Part shown: in pieces, positions 16,614 to 24,915 of the stretch
How positions within the stretch are numbered: the stretch's first letter is position 1
Layout: each line of letters begins with the position of its first letter
DNA from: Pseudomonas entomophila L48
GTDB taxonomy: Bacteria > Pseudomonadota > Gammaproteobacteria > Pseudomonadales > Pseudomonadaceae
Reading direction: 5' to 3'
Length of the DNA: 64,000 bases
Assembly (NCBI RefSeq): GCF_000026105.1
Contig: NC_008027.1
Span: forward strand, 1,504,001-1,568,000
Position numbers and translations under genes: made by a program
Notes under the pieces: model-generated
What the model saw: only the letters and a program-made list of their open reading frames with translations
Told to the model about the DNA's origin: nothing
Databases searched by the model: none

Positions 16614-18149
16614 TCACACCTTGCGCAAACGCAGGCTGCGCCACAATGCACCGGTCATCATCACGCTGACCACTGCCCACCCCCAGGCTTGCTGATTGCT
16701 CAACCCCTCCTGGAACAGCTGCGGCGCAATACCAGCCCCGACAATGAACGTCAGCAATGCTACCTCCGCCCGCCGCGCAGCCACGGGCCGCAGCAGGTAC
16801 ACCACTGCCGGCAGCAGCAGCGCCGCGCTGGGGAAGCTGCGATAGCGTGGGTCGAACACCATCGCCAGCATGCTCACCGCCGCGGCAAACCCTGCCGCCA
16901 GCAACCAGGTGCCGCCATTGCGCTCGAGCCAGGCGAACAACCGTTGGCGCCAACCCTCGCGTCGGGCCAGGGCCAGCGCGCCCTGGGCCAGCACCAGCAG
17001 GTTCAGCCCGGTAAGGGCCTCGGCCCACAGCCATTCCCCGGCAAAACGAGCATTGGTGCGCATCAGTTCGCCCCATAACCCCAGGCTACCGGTGCCCAGG
17101 GCTGCCAGCAGCGGTAGCAGCAAGGCGGCGCGGGCATTGGCCGGGCGCCCGGCCAGGGCCAGGGTGGCCAGCATCAGCAGCACGCTGGCCAGCAACCATT
17201 GCGGCCACAGCGCCAGGTTGCTGACCGGCCCTTCGAGCACGCCCTTGTCCTGGCGGTCGGCGTCGTACAGGCCCCAGTAGCCGCCAACGGCGCCTTCGCT
17301 GGCGCGCTTCCACGGTTGGTCGAAGGCTTCGATCAGGTTGTAGTGCCAGCCATTGGCTTCGGCCAGGGCCACGAAGCCGCGAATGAAGCGCGCTTCGTTG
17401 ACCCGGCTGGGCACGGCTGTCTCGCGCTGGCGTCCCTCGCTGGGCCAGCCGGTCTCGCCGATCAGGATGTCCTTGGGCGCGAAGCGGTTACCGAATACCT
17501 GGCGCACCTCGGCCACATGGGCCAGCGCCGCGTCGATGCCGCGCGGGTCATCCTCCCAGTAGGGCAGCAGGTGGATGGTGAGGAAGTCCACCGCCGGCGC
17601 CACCTGCGGGTGCTGCAGCCAGAACTCCCAGACATCGGCGTAGGTCACCGGCACGCTCACCTGGCTTTTCACCTTGCCTATCAGTGCCGCCAGGCGCTCG
17701 CCGGTCACCTCCTTGCGCAGCAGCGCCTCGTTACCGACGATCACCGCGCTGACCACGTCCGGGTTGGCGTTGGCCGCGGCGATCAGCAGGTCGATCTCCT
17801 TGTCGGTGTCCACCGGGTTGGCATTGACCCAGGCACCGAGCATCACCTTCAGGCCATGCTTGCGCGCCAGTGCCGGGATCGCTTCCAGGCCGGTCATCGA
17901 GTAGGTACGGATGCACTGGAAGCGCTCGGCCAGCAGCGCCAGATCGGCGTCCATGCGCGCCGGGCGCAGGCGGAACGGTTGGTCGAACGGCGATTGGTCC
18001 TTGTCGAACGGGGTGTAGGAGGCGCACTGCAGCTTGTGCGTCGGGCTGGCCGCATCAGGCAGGTGCACCGGCTTGCCCAGGCCATACCAGAGGGCGCCAA
18101 GGCAGGTGAGGGCAAACAGACAGGCAAGCAGGTAGGTCGTGCGGAGCAT
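16614..18149 (-). CDS. membrane-anchored GH17-type glycosyl hydrolase / glucan transferase
   Basis: A 511-residue protein with an amino-terminal membrane anchor (TTYLLACLFALTCLGALWYGL), an extracytoplasmic glycoside hydrolase family 17 domain (about residues 35-310) and a carboxy-terminal block of about eight membrane segments. Catalytic candidates are the acid/base Glu141 in GNEALL and the nucleophile Glu232 in GETGWPSEG, both in the classic GH17 contexts. Bacterial members act as beta-1,3-glucan or beta-glucosyl transferases and are associated with periplasmic glucan synthesis (NdvB-type). The frame stays open to 19214 on this strand, but that part is antisense to the betaine-binding gene; the ATG at 18147-18149 is the sensible start. 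Confidence 0.88.
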   Translation of the reverse strand: MLRTTYLLACLFALTCLGALWYGLGKPVHLPDAASPTHKLQCASYTPFDKDQSPFDQPFRLRPARMDADLALLAERFQCIRTYSMTGLEAIPALARKHGLKVMLGAWVNANPVDTDKEIDLLIAAANANPDVVSAVIVGNEALLRKEVTGERLAALIGKVKSQVSVPVTYADVWEFWLQHPQVAPAVDFLTIHLLPYWEDDPRGIDAALAHVAEVRQVFGNRFAPKDILIGETGWPSEGRQRETAVPSRVNEARFIRGFVALAEANGWHYNLIEAFDQPWKRASEGAVGGYWGLYDADRQDKGVLEGPVSNLALWPQWLLASVLLMLATLALAGRPANARAALLLPLLAALGTGSLGLWGELMRTNARFAGEWLWAEALTGLNLLVLAQGALALARREGWRQRLFAWLERNGGTWLLAAGFAAAVSMLAMVFDPRYRSFPSAALLLPAVVYLLRPVAARRAEVALLTFIVGAGIAPQLFQEGLSNQQAWGWAVVSVMMTGALWRSLRLRKV

Positions 18150-18168
18150 CGGGCGATCACGTTCCCCT

Positions 18169-18197
18169 GTAGGAGCCGGCCTTGCCGGCGATAGGGC
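18169..18197. repeat. single REP-type element
   Basis: A lone copy of 'gtaggagccggccttgccggcgat' upstream of the GH17 gene, with no facing partner nearby. Confidence 0.75.
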
Positions 18198-18398
18198 CGG
18201 TACACGTCGGCCAAAGGCTGTGATAGTAGCCCGGCGCCAAGCCTTTGGCATGCAAGGATCGCGCAGGCCGTCACGGCAGCATGGCGTTAATGGCACAGTG
18301 CTGTCGCTGATCGTTCGCTGGAGGTCGCTGCCAGAGCAGGTCGCGCGCCGGGGCAGGTCGATGATGCAGTCTCCAAGACCTGACGAGGGGATGCTTTG

Positions 18399-19247
18399 AT
18401 GAGTATGCGACGTTTCCTGGGGGTGGGCACCGCCCTGGTATTGGCCATGAGCACTGCGCAGGCAATGGCCAAAGAAGTGAGCATCGGTTACGTGGATGGT
18501 TGGTCCGACAGTGTGGCGACCACCAACGTGGCCGCCGAAGTCATCAGGCAGAAGCTCGGTTACGACGTGAAGCTGCAGGCCGTGGCCACCGGGATCATGT
18601 GGCAGGGCGTGGCCACCGGCAAGCTCGACGCCATGCTTTCTGCCTGGCTGCCGGTCACCCATGGTGAGTACTGGGCCAAGAACAAGGACAGCGTCGTCGA
18701 CTACGGGCCCAACTTCAAGGATGCCAAGATCGGCCTGATCGTCCCCGAGTACGTCAAGGCCAACAGCATCGAGGACCTCAAGACCGATCAGAGCTTCAAA
18801 CAGAAGATCGTCGGTATCGACGCAGGCTCCGGGGTGATGCTCAAGACCGAGCAGGCGATCAAGGACTATGACTTGACTGGCTACAAGCTGACCGCCAGTT
18901 CCGGTGCGGCGATGACCGCTGAACTGGGGCGCTCGTATGCCAAGAATCAATCCATCGCGGTGACCGGTTGGGTACCGCACTGGATGTTCGCCAAGTGGAA
19001 GCTGAAGTTCCTCGAAGACCCCAAAGGCGTGTATGGCGCCGCGGAGACGGTCAATAGCATCGGCAGCAAGGAACTGGCGGGCAAGGCCCCGGAAGTGGCC
19101 GAGTTCCTGAAGAAGTTCCAATGGCAGTCGAAGGATGAGATCGGCGAGGTGATGCTGGCGATTCAGGAAGGCGCCAAGCCCGAAGCGGCGGCCAAGGACT
19201 GGGTGGCCAAGCATCCGGAGCGGGTCAAGGAGTGGACCGGCAAGTAG
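18399..19247 (+). CDS. glycine betaine/proline-type substrate-binding protein (orphan)
   Basis: A 282-residue periplasmic binding protein of the OpuAC/ProX family: signal peptide MRRFLGVGTALVLAMSTAQAMA, then a mature domain beginning KEVSIGYVDGWSDSVATTNV. Tryptophans such as those in YVDGWSD, AWLPVTHGEYW and VTGWVPHWMF are positioned to form the aromatic cage that holds quaternary ammonium groups. I start at the ATG at 18399 (a TTG precedes it), with AGGGG upstream. No ATPase or permease gene is adjacent, so it must serve a transporter encoded elsewhere. Likely ligands are glycine betaine, choline or similar compatible solutes. Confidence 0.88.
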   Translation: MSMRRFLGVGTALVLAMSTAQAMAKEVSIGYVDGWSDSVATTNVAAEVIRQKLGYDVKLQAVATGIMWQGVATGKLDAMLSAWLPVTHGEYWAKNKDSVVDYGPNFKDAKIGLIVPEYVKANSIEDLKTDQSFKQKIVGIDAGSGVMLKTEQAIKDYDLTGYKLTASSGAAMTAELGRSYAKNQSIAVTGWVPHWMFAKWKLKFLEDPKGVYGAAETVNSIGSKELAGKAPEVAEFLKKFQWQSKDEIGEVMLAIQEGAKPEAAAKDWVAKHPERVKEWTGK

Positions 19248-19270
19248 TTAGACTTATTTGATATGCCTGC

Positions 19271-19356
19271 TGTAGGAGCGGCTTCAGCCGCGATCACCCG
19301 CGAAGCGGGTGCCAGGCACCGCGATGCCTGCATCGCGGCTAAAGCCGCTCCTACAA
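19271..19356. repeat. REP-type inverted repeat pair
   Basis: Facing copies of 'tgtaggagcggcttcagccgcgat' around cacccgcgaagcgggtg, downstream of the betaine-binding protein gene. This is the last pair of this type for about 11 kb. Confidence 0.9.
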
Positions 19357-19484
19357 GGCGAACGGTTGTTGCGAAATCTGTAAAACACCGTTGCATCTAA
19401 GACTAAGGTCGTCTGGTTGGCGTCCAACGGCAGCATAAAGTTGGAGTCGGGTTCTCCCTACTCTGTGCTGCTAGGACAAAAACA

Positions 19485-19796
19485 ATGAACGACAGCATTT
19501 ATCAATCGATACAGAACAGTCCACGCTTCAAGGAACTGGTCACCAAACGCGAGCGCTTCGCCTGGATTCTCTCGGCGATCATGCTCGGCCTCTACTGCGC
19601 CTTCATCCTCCTCATCGCCTATGGCCCGCACGTGCTGGGCACCAAGCTCAGCCCCGATTCGTCGATCACCTGGGGCATTCCCCTGGGCGTCGGCCTGATC
19701 CTCTCGGCGTTCGTGCTCACCGCCATCTACGTGCGTCGCGCCAACGGCGAATTCGATGAGTTGAACAAGGCGATCCTCGAGGAGGCCAAGCAATGA
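19485..19796 (+). CDS. DUF485 membrane protein (YjcH-like), partner of ActP
   Basis: A 103-residue inner-membrane protein with two hydrophobic segments ([21 protein letters not shown] and [21 protein letters not shown]) typical of the DUF485 family. The ATG at 19485 follows CTAGGACA. It overlaps actP by four bases (ATGA), reproducing the conserved yjcH-actP arrangement; the protein is thought to assist or stabilise the acetate permease. The 237 bases upstream hold a REP pair and presumably the promoter; I see no convincing hexamers. Confidence 0.93.
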   Translation: MNDSIYQSIQNSPRFKELVTKRERFAWILSAIMLGLYCAFILLIAYGPHVLGTKLSPDSSITWGIPLGVGLILSAFVLTAIYVRRANGEFDELNKAILEEAKQ

Positions 19797-21457
19797 TCCG
19801 TCACATGAAAACCGTGGCCATCCTGGCCTGCGGCGCTTTCGCACCCGCCGTGTGGGCAGCCGATGCCCTGACCGGCGAGGTGCAGAAGCAGCCGCTGAAC
19901 GTCGCGGCGATCGCCATGTTCGTGGCCTTCGTCGCCTTCACCCTGGGCATTACCTACTGGGCCTCCAAGCGCAACAAGTCGGCCGCCGACTACTATGCGG
20001 CCGGCGGCAAGATCACCGGGTTCCAGAACGGCCTGGCGATCGCCGGTGACTACATGTCGGCGGCGTCGTTCCTTGGCATTTCCGCACTGGTGTTCACCTC
20101 CGGCTACGACGGCCTGATCTACTCGATCGGTTTCCTGGTCGGCTGGCCGATCATCCTGTTCCTGATCGCCGAACGCCTGCGAAACCTGGGCAAGTACACC
20201 TTCGCCGACGTGGCCTCGTATCGCCTCGGGCAGAAGGAAATCCGCACCCTGTCGGCCTCCGGTTCGCTGGTGGTGGTGGCGTTCTACCTGATCGCCCAGA
20301 TGGTCGGTGCCGGCAAGCTCATCGAGCTGCTGTTCGGCCTGGACTACCACGTGGCGGTGATCCTGGTCGGTATCCTGATGTGCCTGTACGTGCTGTTCGG
20401 CGGCATGCTGGCCACCACCTGGGTGCAGATCATCAAGGCGGTGCTACTGCTGTCCGGTGCCAGCTTCATGGCGCTGATGGTGATGAAGCACGTGGGCTTT
20501 GATTTCAACACCCTGTTCTCCGAGGCGATCAAGGTGCACGCCAAGGGCGAGGCGATCATGAGCCCGGGCGGCCTGGTCAAGGACCCGATCTCGGCGTTCT
20601 CCCTCGGCCTGGCGCTGATGTTCGGTACCGCCGGCTTGCCGCACATCCTGATGCGCTTCTTTACCGTCAGCGATGCCAAGGAAGCCCGCAAGTCCGTACT
20701 CTATGCCACCGGTTTCATCGGCTACTTCTACATCCTGACCTTCATCATTGGCTTTGGCGCGATCTTGCTGGTCAGCACCAACCCTGACTTCAAGGACGCC
20801 GCCGGCGCCCTGATCGGCGGCAACAACATGGCGGCGGTGCACCTGGCCGATGCCGTGGGTGGCAGCGTGTTCCTCGGCTTCATCTCGGCGGTGGCCTTCG
20901 CCACCATCCTGGCGGTGGTCGCCGGCCTGACCCTGGCCGGTGCCTCGGCGGTGTCCCATGACCTGTACGCCAGCGTCTGGCGCAAGGGCAAGGCCAACGA
21001 CAAGGACGAGATCCGCGTGTCGAAGATCACCACCGTCGCCCTGGGCGTGCTGGCGATCGGCCTGGGTATCCTGTTCGAGAAGCAGAACATCGCCTTCATG
21101 GTCGGCCTGGCCTTCTCCATCGCCGCCAGCTGCAACTTCCCGGTGCTGCTGCTCTCGATGTACTGGAAGAAGCTGACCACCCGCGGCGCCATGATCGGTG
21201 GCTGGATGGGGCTGGTCAGCGCGGTGGGCCTGATGATCCTCGGCCCGACCATCTGGGTGCAGATCCTCGGCCACGAGAAAGCCATCTACCCGTACGAGTA
21301 CCCGGCGCTGTTCTCGATGATCATCGCCTTCGCCGGTATCTGGTTCTTCTCGGTCACCGACAAGTCCAAGGCCGCCGACGACGAGCGGGCGCTGTTCTAC
21401 CCGCAGTTCGTGCGTTCGCAGACTGGCCTGGGGGCGAGCGGGGCGGTTTCTCACTGA
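19793..21457 (+). CDS. actP: cation/acetate symporter ActP
   Basis: A 554-residue sodium:solute symporter (SSS family) with a signal-like first segment ([24 protein letters not shown]) and about thirteen membrane helices. Family hallmarks include [41 protein letters not shown] near the first transmembrane helices. It takes up acetate and other short carboxylates and is a scavenging system normally expressed with acetyl-CoA synthetase under CrbSR-type control in pseudomonads. It starts in a four-base overlap with the DUF485 gene and is followed by a strong intrinsic terminator. Confidence 0.95.
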   Translation: MIRHMKTVAILACGAFAPAVWAADALTGEVQKQPLNVAAIAMFVAFVAFTLGITYWASKRNKSAADYYAAGGKITGFQNGLAIAGDYMSAASFLGISALVFTSGYDGLIYSIGFLVGWPIILFLIAERLRNLGKYTFADVASYRLGQKEIRTLSASGSLVVVAFYLIAQMVGAGKLIELLFGLDYHVAVILVGILMCLYVLFGGMLATTWVQIIKAVLLLSGASFMALMVMKHVGFDFNTLFSEAIKVHAKGEAIMSPGGLVKDPISAFSLGLALMFGTAGLPHILMRFFTVSDAKEARKSVLYATGFIGYFYILTFIIGFGAILLVSTNPDFKDAAGALIGGNNMAAVHLADAVGGSVFLGFISAVAFATILAVVAGLTLAGASAVSHDLYASVWRKGKANDKDEIRVSKITTVALGVLAIGLGILFEKQNIAFMVGLAFSIAASCNFPVLLLSMYWKKLTTRGAMIGGWMGLVSAVGLMILGPTIWVQILGHEKAIYPYEYPALFSMIIAFAGIWFFSVTDKSKAADDERALFYPQFVRSQTGLGASGAVSH

Positions 21458-21477
21458 TCGATCGAACTGGCTGAACG

Positions 21478-21505
21478 ACGCCCCGGCTTGCCGGGGCGTT
21501 TTTGT
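21478..21505 (+). terminator. rho-independent terminator of the DUF485-actP operon
   Basis: GACGCCCCGGCTTGCCGGGGCG followed by TTTTTGTTT: a perfect GC-rich stem with a four-base loop and a T-run, 20 bases after the actP stop codon. Confidence 0.9.
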
Positions 21506-21555
21506 TTCAAGAGGCGCGCTTTCAAGGTGTTCGGCGGGAGCGTTGCAGCGCTTGT

Positions 21556-21589
21556 GAGATCGAGCGCCGCCCGCGCGGCGCTCAATCTC
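21556..21589. repeat. long hairpin, probable REP element of another subtype
   Basis: GAGATCGAGCGCCGC and its near-perfect inverse (one mismatch in 15) separated by CCGC. I recall sequences of this GAGCGCCGCCCGCGCGGCGC type as dispersed repeats in P. putida-group genomes. A second small hairpin (GGCACT GCA AGTGCC) follows at 21593-21607. Confidence 0.6.
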
Positions 21590-21666
21590 CAGGGCACTGC
21601 AAGTGCCACCACCAAGCACCTGGCCACCGCCACCCGTTCAATTACCTCGCGGCCAAAGACCTTGAA

Positions 21667-21708
21667 AGGGACGGTTTGAAGAGGGACGTTTCCCTGGGAA
21701 GTTTCCTA
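21667..21708. promoter_or_regulatory. candidate regulator-binding block upstream of the pilin
   Basis: Direct repeats AGGGACG at 21667-21673 and 21682-21688, then TTTCCCT, the palindrome GGGAAGTTTCC (21696-21706) and the heptad TTTCCTA (21702-21708). TTTCCTA resembles the heptads described for BvgA binding, and a BvgA-like regulator is encoded at 27003-27629. The link is inference. Confidence 0.35.
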
Positions 21709-21834
21709 GCGCCACTCGGAGCGGTCCTAAAGGCCGCCGGCCAGGAACCACGAATAATCCCCTCACCAGCGGCAAGTCGCCGTCCTGGACTCATTGGCTG
21801 GCGCGTTGTCAGCCGATCGATAGGAGATCATTTC

Positions 21835-22314
21835 GTGAAAGCTTTGTTTCTTGCCCTTCCTCTCGCCGCCTTTGTTACTGGCGCCGCCGTTGCCGCCGAC
21901 CCGATCGAGAAGCAGGTCCAGGTGATTGCCACCGTGCCAACCGCCGCGTTCTTCGTCGAGCCGGTGGGTGGGAACTGGATGAACGATCCGCAAGAGCTGC
22001 AATGGAACTCGAACCAGGGGACCTTCGACACCATCGACAAGCAGTTGCAGGTCAAAAGCACCATCGGCCCCATCGCCGCTTACCTGCTGTCGCCAGCGGT
22101 CATCTCCAGCGGCGCTGAAGGCATCGACCTGGATGTGAAGGTCGCCGGTACTTCGTTGTCCACCACGTCCACCGAGGTGATCGACGAAACCAAGGCCAAT
22201 GCGGGTGCGGTTGTCGGCTTCCAGATCGCCGCGCTGCCCGCCAGCAGCGGCAGCTATGTGCCGGGCAGCTATCAAGGGCTGGTCAGCATGGTGTTCGAAA
22301 CCGCCGCGCCTTGA
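21835..22314 (+). CDS. CS1-type fimbrial major subunit (class 5 / alternate chaperone-usher pilin)
   Basis: A 159-residue pilin. A signal peptide (KALFLALPLAAFVTGAAVA) is followed by a mature protein of about 138 residues, no cysteines, beginning with a beta-strand suited to donor-strand exchange (EKQVQVIATVPTAAFFVEP). The end, SYQGLVSMVFETAAP, resembles the GxYxGxVSxVM ending of CS1/CooA and CblA pilins. I use the GTG at 21835, with TAGGAGA eight bases upstream; longer readings have no signal peptide at the front. It is the only pilin gene in the cluster. Polymerised by the usher at 22411, it would form the shaft of thin fimbriae. Confidence 0.85.
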   Translation: MKALFLALPLAAFVTGAAVAADPIEKQVQVIATVPTAAFFVEPVGGNWMNDPQELQWNSNQGTFDTIDKQLQVKSTIGPIAAYLLSPAVISSGAEGIDLDVKVAGTSLSTTSTEVIDETKANAGAVVGFQIAALPASSGSYVPGSYQGLVSMVFETAAP

Positions 22315-22410
22315 TCCGGTCGTTTGACTGAATCAATCCTTCATCCGTTATCCCCTCTCGCCTTTCAGCATTGCTGGCTGCAGGGCGAGTCGGGTTGCTT
22401 GCAGGCTGTC

Positions 22411-24915
22411 ATGGCAAACCTTCATTTCTCTTGTGCCTGCCTTTATGGCGGGCTGGCTGTTCTCGCCTGTCTGGCGCGCCCGGCCCTGGCTGAGCCCGCC
22501 ACCGGCGGGCTGGCGGCGATGATTCCTACTCAGGGGCTGCCACGGGATTTCGAGGCTCACTTTTTCGATGTGCCGCTGGCGGTCAGGGTCGATCTGGATG
22601 GCCGTTACCTGGGGGACGCGATGGTGGTGCTGTCGCGTGATATGCGGGTCCAGTTGCTCGAGTTCACCGATACCCAGGAGAGTCAGGAACCAGCGGTGGT
22701 ACGCCGCCGCTGGCATGAGCGCCTGGCTGCCGGACGTCCCTTGGGTGATTGTTCCCGCGATTGCGCCGATGGTTTGCGAGCGGTGCATTACAGCCTGGTC
22801 AATTCGCAGTTGTCGCTCCTGACCCACAATGTCGAGCAGGGTGACGGGGCCGCGAAATTTCATGCGTTGCCGGAGCACGGCAGCCATGGGCTGTTGCTAC
22901 GCAACCAGCTCAACGTTCTGGGCAGTGGCACCGACACGACAGGCCGCTACGCCGTGCAGGGGCAGGGCAGTGTCGGCAACTGGACGGTACTGGCCGATGC
23001 CCAGGCCGACCGTGGCAGCGACGAGCGTCAGGGCACCCGACATCGACTCGACCAGCTCTATGCTGAGCGGCTGAGCGATGAACACTTTTACCGCCTGGGC
23101 TACTTCACGCCAGGCGCCCAGGGCTTGACCCGTCAACCCCGACTGTATGGCAGCAACCCCGACACCACCTTGGGGCTCATGTTCGGCAGCAGCGACAGCC
23201 TGTTGATCGAAAACGGCCAGCCCAGTGCCACCCCTATCTACGTCACGCCCAATCGCCAAGGTGTGGTCGAGATCTATCGCAATGGCGTGCTGATCAACAG
23301 CCAGCCGGTCCAGCCTGGGTTGCAGGCACTCAATACCCGGGTGCTGCCTGGTGGCATCTACGAGGTCGAGATTCGCCTGCTCGAGGACGGCCAGGAGACT
23401 TCGCGCAGCGAAGCGTTCGTCTACAAGCCAAGCAGCTGGGGCAACACCGATAGCCGCTGGCGCTACAACGTCTACCTGGGGCAACAGCAGACCCTGTTGA
23501 GCAATTGGCAGGACAGTCGTGAGCAGAGCCTGGCCGCAGGGGTGATGACCAATTACCTGTTGCACCCTCGGGCAATTGTGGGGATGTCGGCCCAACAGGT
23601 CGACGAGTCCATGCAATACGGGGTGTCGCTGGATTGGGACGCGCTGGACCGCCTCAAGCTGTACGGCAATTTCTACCAGAGTCAGGGGCGTGGTGACGGT
23701 CATGACCTGCAAGCCGTGTTGAACCATGACCAGGGTTCGCTGGTGCTGAGCCACAGCCGCAGCCGTGTCGATGCCTCCGCTTCGGTGCGCCAGGCGCTAC
23801 GCCGACAAGAGGACATTCGTCAGACCTCCCTGTCCTATAACCATCGGCTGACGCCTCGCAGCACAGCCACGTTGCGCCTGGCGCATGGCACGGGGGCTGA
23901 GAGTGGTACCGGTGCCGACCTGGGCTTTTCCTACTACGGAAAGCTGCTCGGATCCGAGGCGAACTGGCGTGTGTCGGTGTTTGATCGCCCGGGCACCCTC
24001 AGTACCGGCGAGCAACGCAGCCGAGGCATCAACCTTAGCCTGAGCATGAGCCTTGGCGGGCCGGGGCGGCGGCTGGGCGCGAGCCTGGGGACACGGACCT
24101 CCCGGGACGGTGGACGGGACCAGAACGCGTCATTGTCCTATCAGCAGGATGTCGCACTGGGGGCTGTGCGCAGTGTGGGCGGCACGCTTACCGTGGACCG
24201 CTACGGGACCGGCTACTCAGGCAACGCCCAGTTCCAGAGCCAGACCCTGCACGGGGATGCCTATGCACAAACCTCGTCCTATAACGGTGAACTCAGCGCT
24301 GGCCTGAACCTGCAGAGCCTGGTGGCATTCGGCGCTGGCAGCATGGCGATGTCCGGCCAGTTCGTGCCGCAGGAGGCCGGCCTGATCATCGATGTCGACA
24401 GCGACCTGCCCGGCCTGGCACTGCGCGGTGACGATTTCCTGGGCGTGAGCACCACACTGCATCCAGGGCGCAACGTCGTGCCGGTCAGAGCTTACCGTAG
24501 CGGGCATGTACAGTTCGATTTTGCCCAGGCACACGACCCCTCGGCGGTCATCCAGCCTTCCAGCCTCGATTACCACCTCAATCGGGGCGGTGTCGATTAC
24601 CACCAGATTCGTGTCGTGCGTACCGTCACGGTGCTGGGGCGGTTGTTGGATGCGCAGGGCCAGCCCCTGGCGGGTGCCATGGTGATCAATCATGCCAGCC
24701 GGAGCGTCAGCGAGGCGGGTGGGCACTTCGCCGTGCAGTTGAGCGAGTCCACGCCGACCCTGGAAATCCGCTACAGGGGGCAACCCCTCTGCAATGTGTC
24801 GCTGGACCTGATGGCCCATGCGCGCGAAGACGATGTGCTGCTGGTCGGTGACCTGCCGTGCGAGAAGCAAGGGTTGGCGGTGCTTGGGGCATCGGAGCAA
24901 GGAGAAACGATTTGA
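22411..24915 (+). CDS. outer-membrane usher of CS1/CFA-I type (CooC/CblC-like)
   Basis: An 834-residue fimbrial usher. Signal peptide about residues 1-30 (LYGGLAVLACLARPALA), an amino-terminal periplasmic domain with LPRDFEAHFFDVPLAVRVDLDGRYLG, a long beta-barrel region rich in alternating patterns, an internal plug-like segment (ENGQPSATPIYVTPNRQGVVEIYRNGVLI) and carboxy-terminal domains including a CNVSLDL segment. Layout and length fit the alternate (class 5) ushers rather than the FimD/PapC type. The ATG at 22411 is the best start though its ribosome-binding site is weak; a TTG at 22324 would place 29 non-signal residues in front. It ends in a TGATG overlap with the adhesin gene. Confidence 0.85.
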   Translation: MANLHFSCACLYGGLAVLACLARPALAEPATGGLAAMIPTQGLPRDFEAHFFDVPLAVRVDLDGRYLGDAMVVLSRDMRVQLLEFTDTQESQEPAVVRRRWHERLAAGRPLGDCSRDCADGLRAVHYSLVNSQLSLLTHNVEQGDGAAKFHALPEHGSHGLLLRNQLNVLGSGTDTTGRYAVQGQGSVGNWTVLADAQADRGSDERQGTRHRLDQLYAERLSDEHFYRLGYFTPGAQGLTRQPRLYGSNPDTTLGLMFGSSDSLLIENGQPSATPIYVTPNRQGVVEIYRNGVLINSQPVQPGLQALNTRVLPGGIYEVEIRLLEDGQETSRSEAFVYKPSSWGNTDSRWRYNVYLGQQQTLLSNWQDSREQSLAAGVMTNYLLHPRAIVGMSAQQVDESMQYGVSLDWDALDRLKLYGNFYQSQGRGDGHDLQAVLNHDQGSLVLSHSRSRVDASASVRQALRRQEDIRQTSLSYNHRLTPRSTATLRLAHGTGAESGTGADLGFSYYGKLLGSEANWRVSVFDRPGTLSTGEQRSRGINLSLSMSLGGPGRRLGASLGTRTSRDGGRDQNASLSYQQDVALGAVRSVGGTLTVDRYGTGYSGNAQFQSQTLHGDAYAQTSSYNGELSAGLNLQSLVAFGAGSMAMSGQFVPQEAGLIIDVDSDLPGLALRGDDFLGVSTTLHPGRNVVPVRAYRSGHVQFDFAQAHDPSAVIQPSSLDYHLNRGGVDYHQIRVVRTVTVLGRLLDAQGQPLAGAMVINHASRSVSEAGGHFAVQLSESTPTLEIRYRGQPLCNVSLDLMAHAREDDVLLVGDLPCEKQGLAVLGASEQGETI

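Larger units (their letters stand above)
21506..21834. promoter_or_regulatory. upstream region of the fimbrial cluster
   Basis: About 330 bases without a supported gene; the frame that runs through it into the pilin has no ribosome-binding site before 21821. It contains two hairpins (21556-21589 and 21593-21607), two AGGGACG direct repeats (21667-21673 and 21682-21688), and a dyad block TTTCCCtGGGAAgTTTCCTA at 21689-21708. This block is partly shared with the region in front of the chaperone gene. Confidence 0.5.

Noticed and set aside
18290..18312. TGGCAC-like sequence upstream of the betaine-binding protein as a sigma-54 promoter
   Set aside because: The -12 element (TTGC at the right distance) is absent.
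18150..19214. Amino-terminal extension of the GH17 protein to 866 residues
   Set aside because: The added part lies antisense to the betaine-binding protein gene and through a REP element; the ATG at 18149 gives a proper membrane anchor at once.
21556..21607. Hairpins upstream of the pilin as terminators
   Set aside because: No T-run follows either, and actP already has a strong terminator at 21478-21505.
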